A DNA stretch of 6,253 nucleotides from Flavobacteriales bacterium (GTDB lineage: Bacteria > Bacteroidota > Bacteroidia > Flavobacteriales > UBA7430). Within the stretch, counting starts at the first letter, position 1, and each line of letters opens with the position of its first letter. This document shows, piece after piece, positions 5,735-6,253 of the stretch. The stretch lies in assembly GCA_024959975.1 (NCBI GenBank), contig JANXFM010000078.1, positions 1 through 6,253 of the forward strand, written 5' to 3'. The translations under genes were made by a program, and so were the position numbers. The notes beneath the pieces are model-generated. The model searched no databases. It was not told where the DNA came from and saw nothing but the letters and a program-made list of their open reading frames with translations.

Positions 5735-6253
5735 TTACTGTACTGTCAAAACTATGGCACCACACTGCTTACGTCCATCAGGGCCTTTTGCCTTAATGTT
5801 TGTAAACGAGATATCGGAACCCGGTTTAAGTTTAATAATCTTCTCTTTGACTTCAGAAGTAAACTTATTACCTTTTACTTTAATCGTTTTGGTGTATTCG
5901 CCATCTTTCATACGAACATCAAACGACTCAACTTTATACTTTAAATCAAATGGGAAGTTTGGTAGTGAAGCGACGATACCCTGAGCTTTACTAAGTTTTC
6001 CTTTTGACATTTTACCTTCTTTCTTACCGTTGATACTTGCAGTAGGCGAAGGAATTCTCTTTAATCTAAACGCTATAGGCTTACCAATATTTCTGCTATT
6101 AGCTTTAATTGAAATTTCAGCATCACCCTTCGCATTATCTCTTACAGTTGCTTCGTACTGACCGGGCTTAATTCTTTTAAGAGTCACATTTTTACCGGAC
6201 ACCTGTAAATCTTCAGGAGAAAATCCGGGTGCAGACACATCAATGGGATTAGG
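5735..6253 (-). CDS. gldM: GldM/PorM, type IX secretion motor protein, C-terminal part
   Basis: 172 residues in frame from the window edge to TAA at 5735; the GTG at 6238 lies inside the gene (the preceding codons read PNPID) and is not a start. GldM is an inner-membrane protein of roughly 500 residues with one or two N-terminal helices and four periplasmic domains; with GldL it forms the proton-driven motor of the T9SS. What remains matches the last two domains: PNPIDVSAPGF at the start, then FRLKRIPSPTASING, a segment with LPNFPFDLKYKVESFDV, and the closing TNIKAKGPDGR…IVLTV. No transmembrane helix is expected in this part. The gldN start follows 19 bp after the stop, without an evident Shine-Dalgarno sequence, as is usual in this phylum. 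Confidence 0.93.
   Translation of the reverse strand, partial: PNPIDVSAPGFSPEDLQVSGKNVTLKRIKPGQYEATVRDNAKGDAEISIKANSRNIGKPIAFRLKRIPSPTASINGKKEGKMSKGKLSKAQGIVASLPNFPFDLKYKVESFDVRMKDGEYTKTIKVKGNKFTSEVKEKIIKLKPGSDISFTNIKAKGPDGRKQCGAIVLTVQ

Noticed and set aside
5714..5984. Two plus-strand open frames opposite gldM and the gldM–gldN gap
   Set aside because: Both are antisense to the GldM C-terminal domain and have no family features.
6236..6238. GTG as a start codon for the rightmost minus-strand gene
   Set aside because: The frame continues to the edge and the preceding codons (PNPID) match internal GldM sequence.
1..6253. CRISPR arrays, tRNA or rRNA genes, insertion sequences, attachment sites
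   Set aside because: No regularly spaced direct repeats, tRNA-like cloverleaf, rRNA-like sequence, transposase-like product or flanking inverted repeats were seen; nearly all the window is covered by recognisable genes.

Overview
The window looks like a chromosomal segment of a Bacteroidota bacterium, most likely in the order Flavobacteriales. The evidence is a gldM–gldN pair (type IX secretion/gliding motor genes found only in Bacteroidota), a probable type IX sorting tail on a neighbouring protein, Cys/Asp-rich 'GC-x-D-x-x-ACNY' surface repeats of the kind common in marine flavobacteria, AT-rich DNA, and start sites without clear Shine-Dalgarno sequences. I cannot place genus or species.

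Left part (1–1759, plus strand): the 3' end of a secreted protein gene with a type IX-like C-terminal tail, closed by a hairpin/T-run terminator. It is followed by a complete gene for a second secreted protein. The two proteins share a roughly 60–70-residue module (GWN..IGY … FNGIGD … GYQIK) but end differently. The first ends in the sorting tail; the second ends in Cys/Asp-rich repeats and a DUF1566/Lcl_C-like domain with no visible sorting tail.

Right part (1800–6253, minus strand; transcription runs right to left): the C-terminal third or so of gldM (cut by the window edge), complete gldN 19 bp downstream, then a strong intrinsic terminator. The terminator's U-tract ends three bases before the start codon of a FAD-dependent oxidoreductase that resembles the FAD domain of the tRNA-modifying enzyme MnmC. 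The oxidoreductase gene overlaps the start of a YheS-like ABC-F ATPase gene by 7 bp, so those two are probably translationally coupled. The ABC-F gene converges on the left-hand gene, and a hairpin sits over its stop codon.

Taken together, the right side holds the end of the T9SS motor operon plus a two-gene unit with a possible translation/tRNA theme. The left side holds cell-surface proteins, at least one of which may be a T9SS substrate. Most of the window is recognisable. The less ordinary points are the modular shuffling between the two surface genes, the terminator pressed against a start codon, and the overlap of an MnmC2-like gene with an ABC-F gene. I do not see convincing evidence for a wholly new system.
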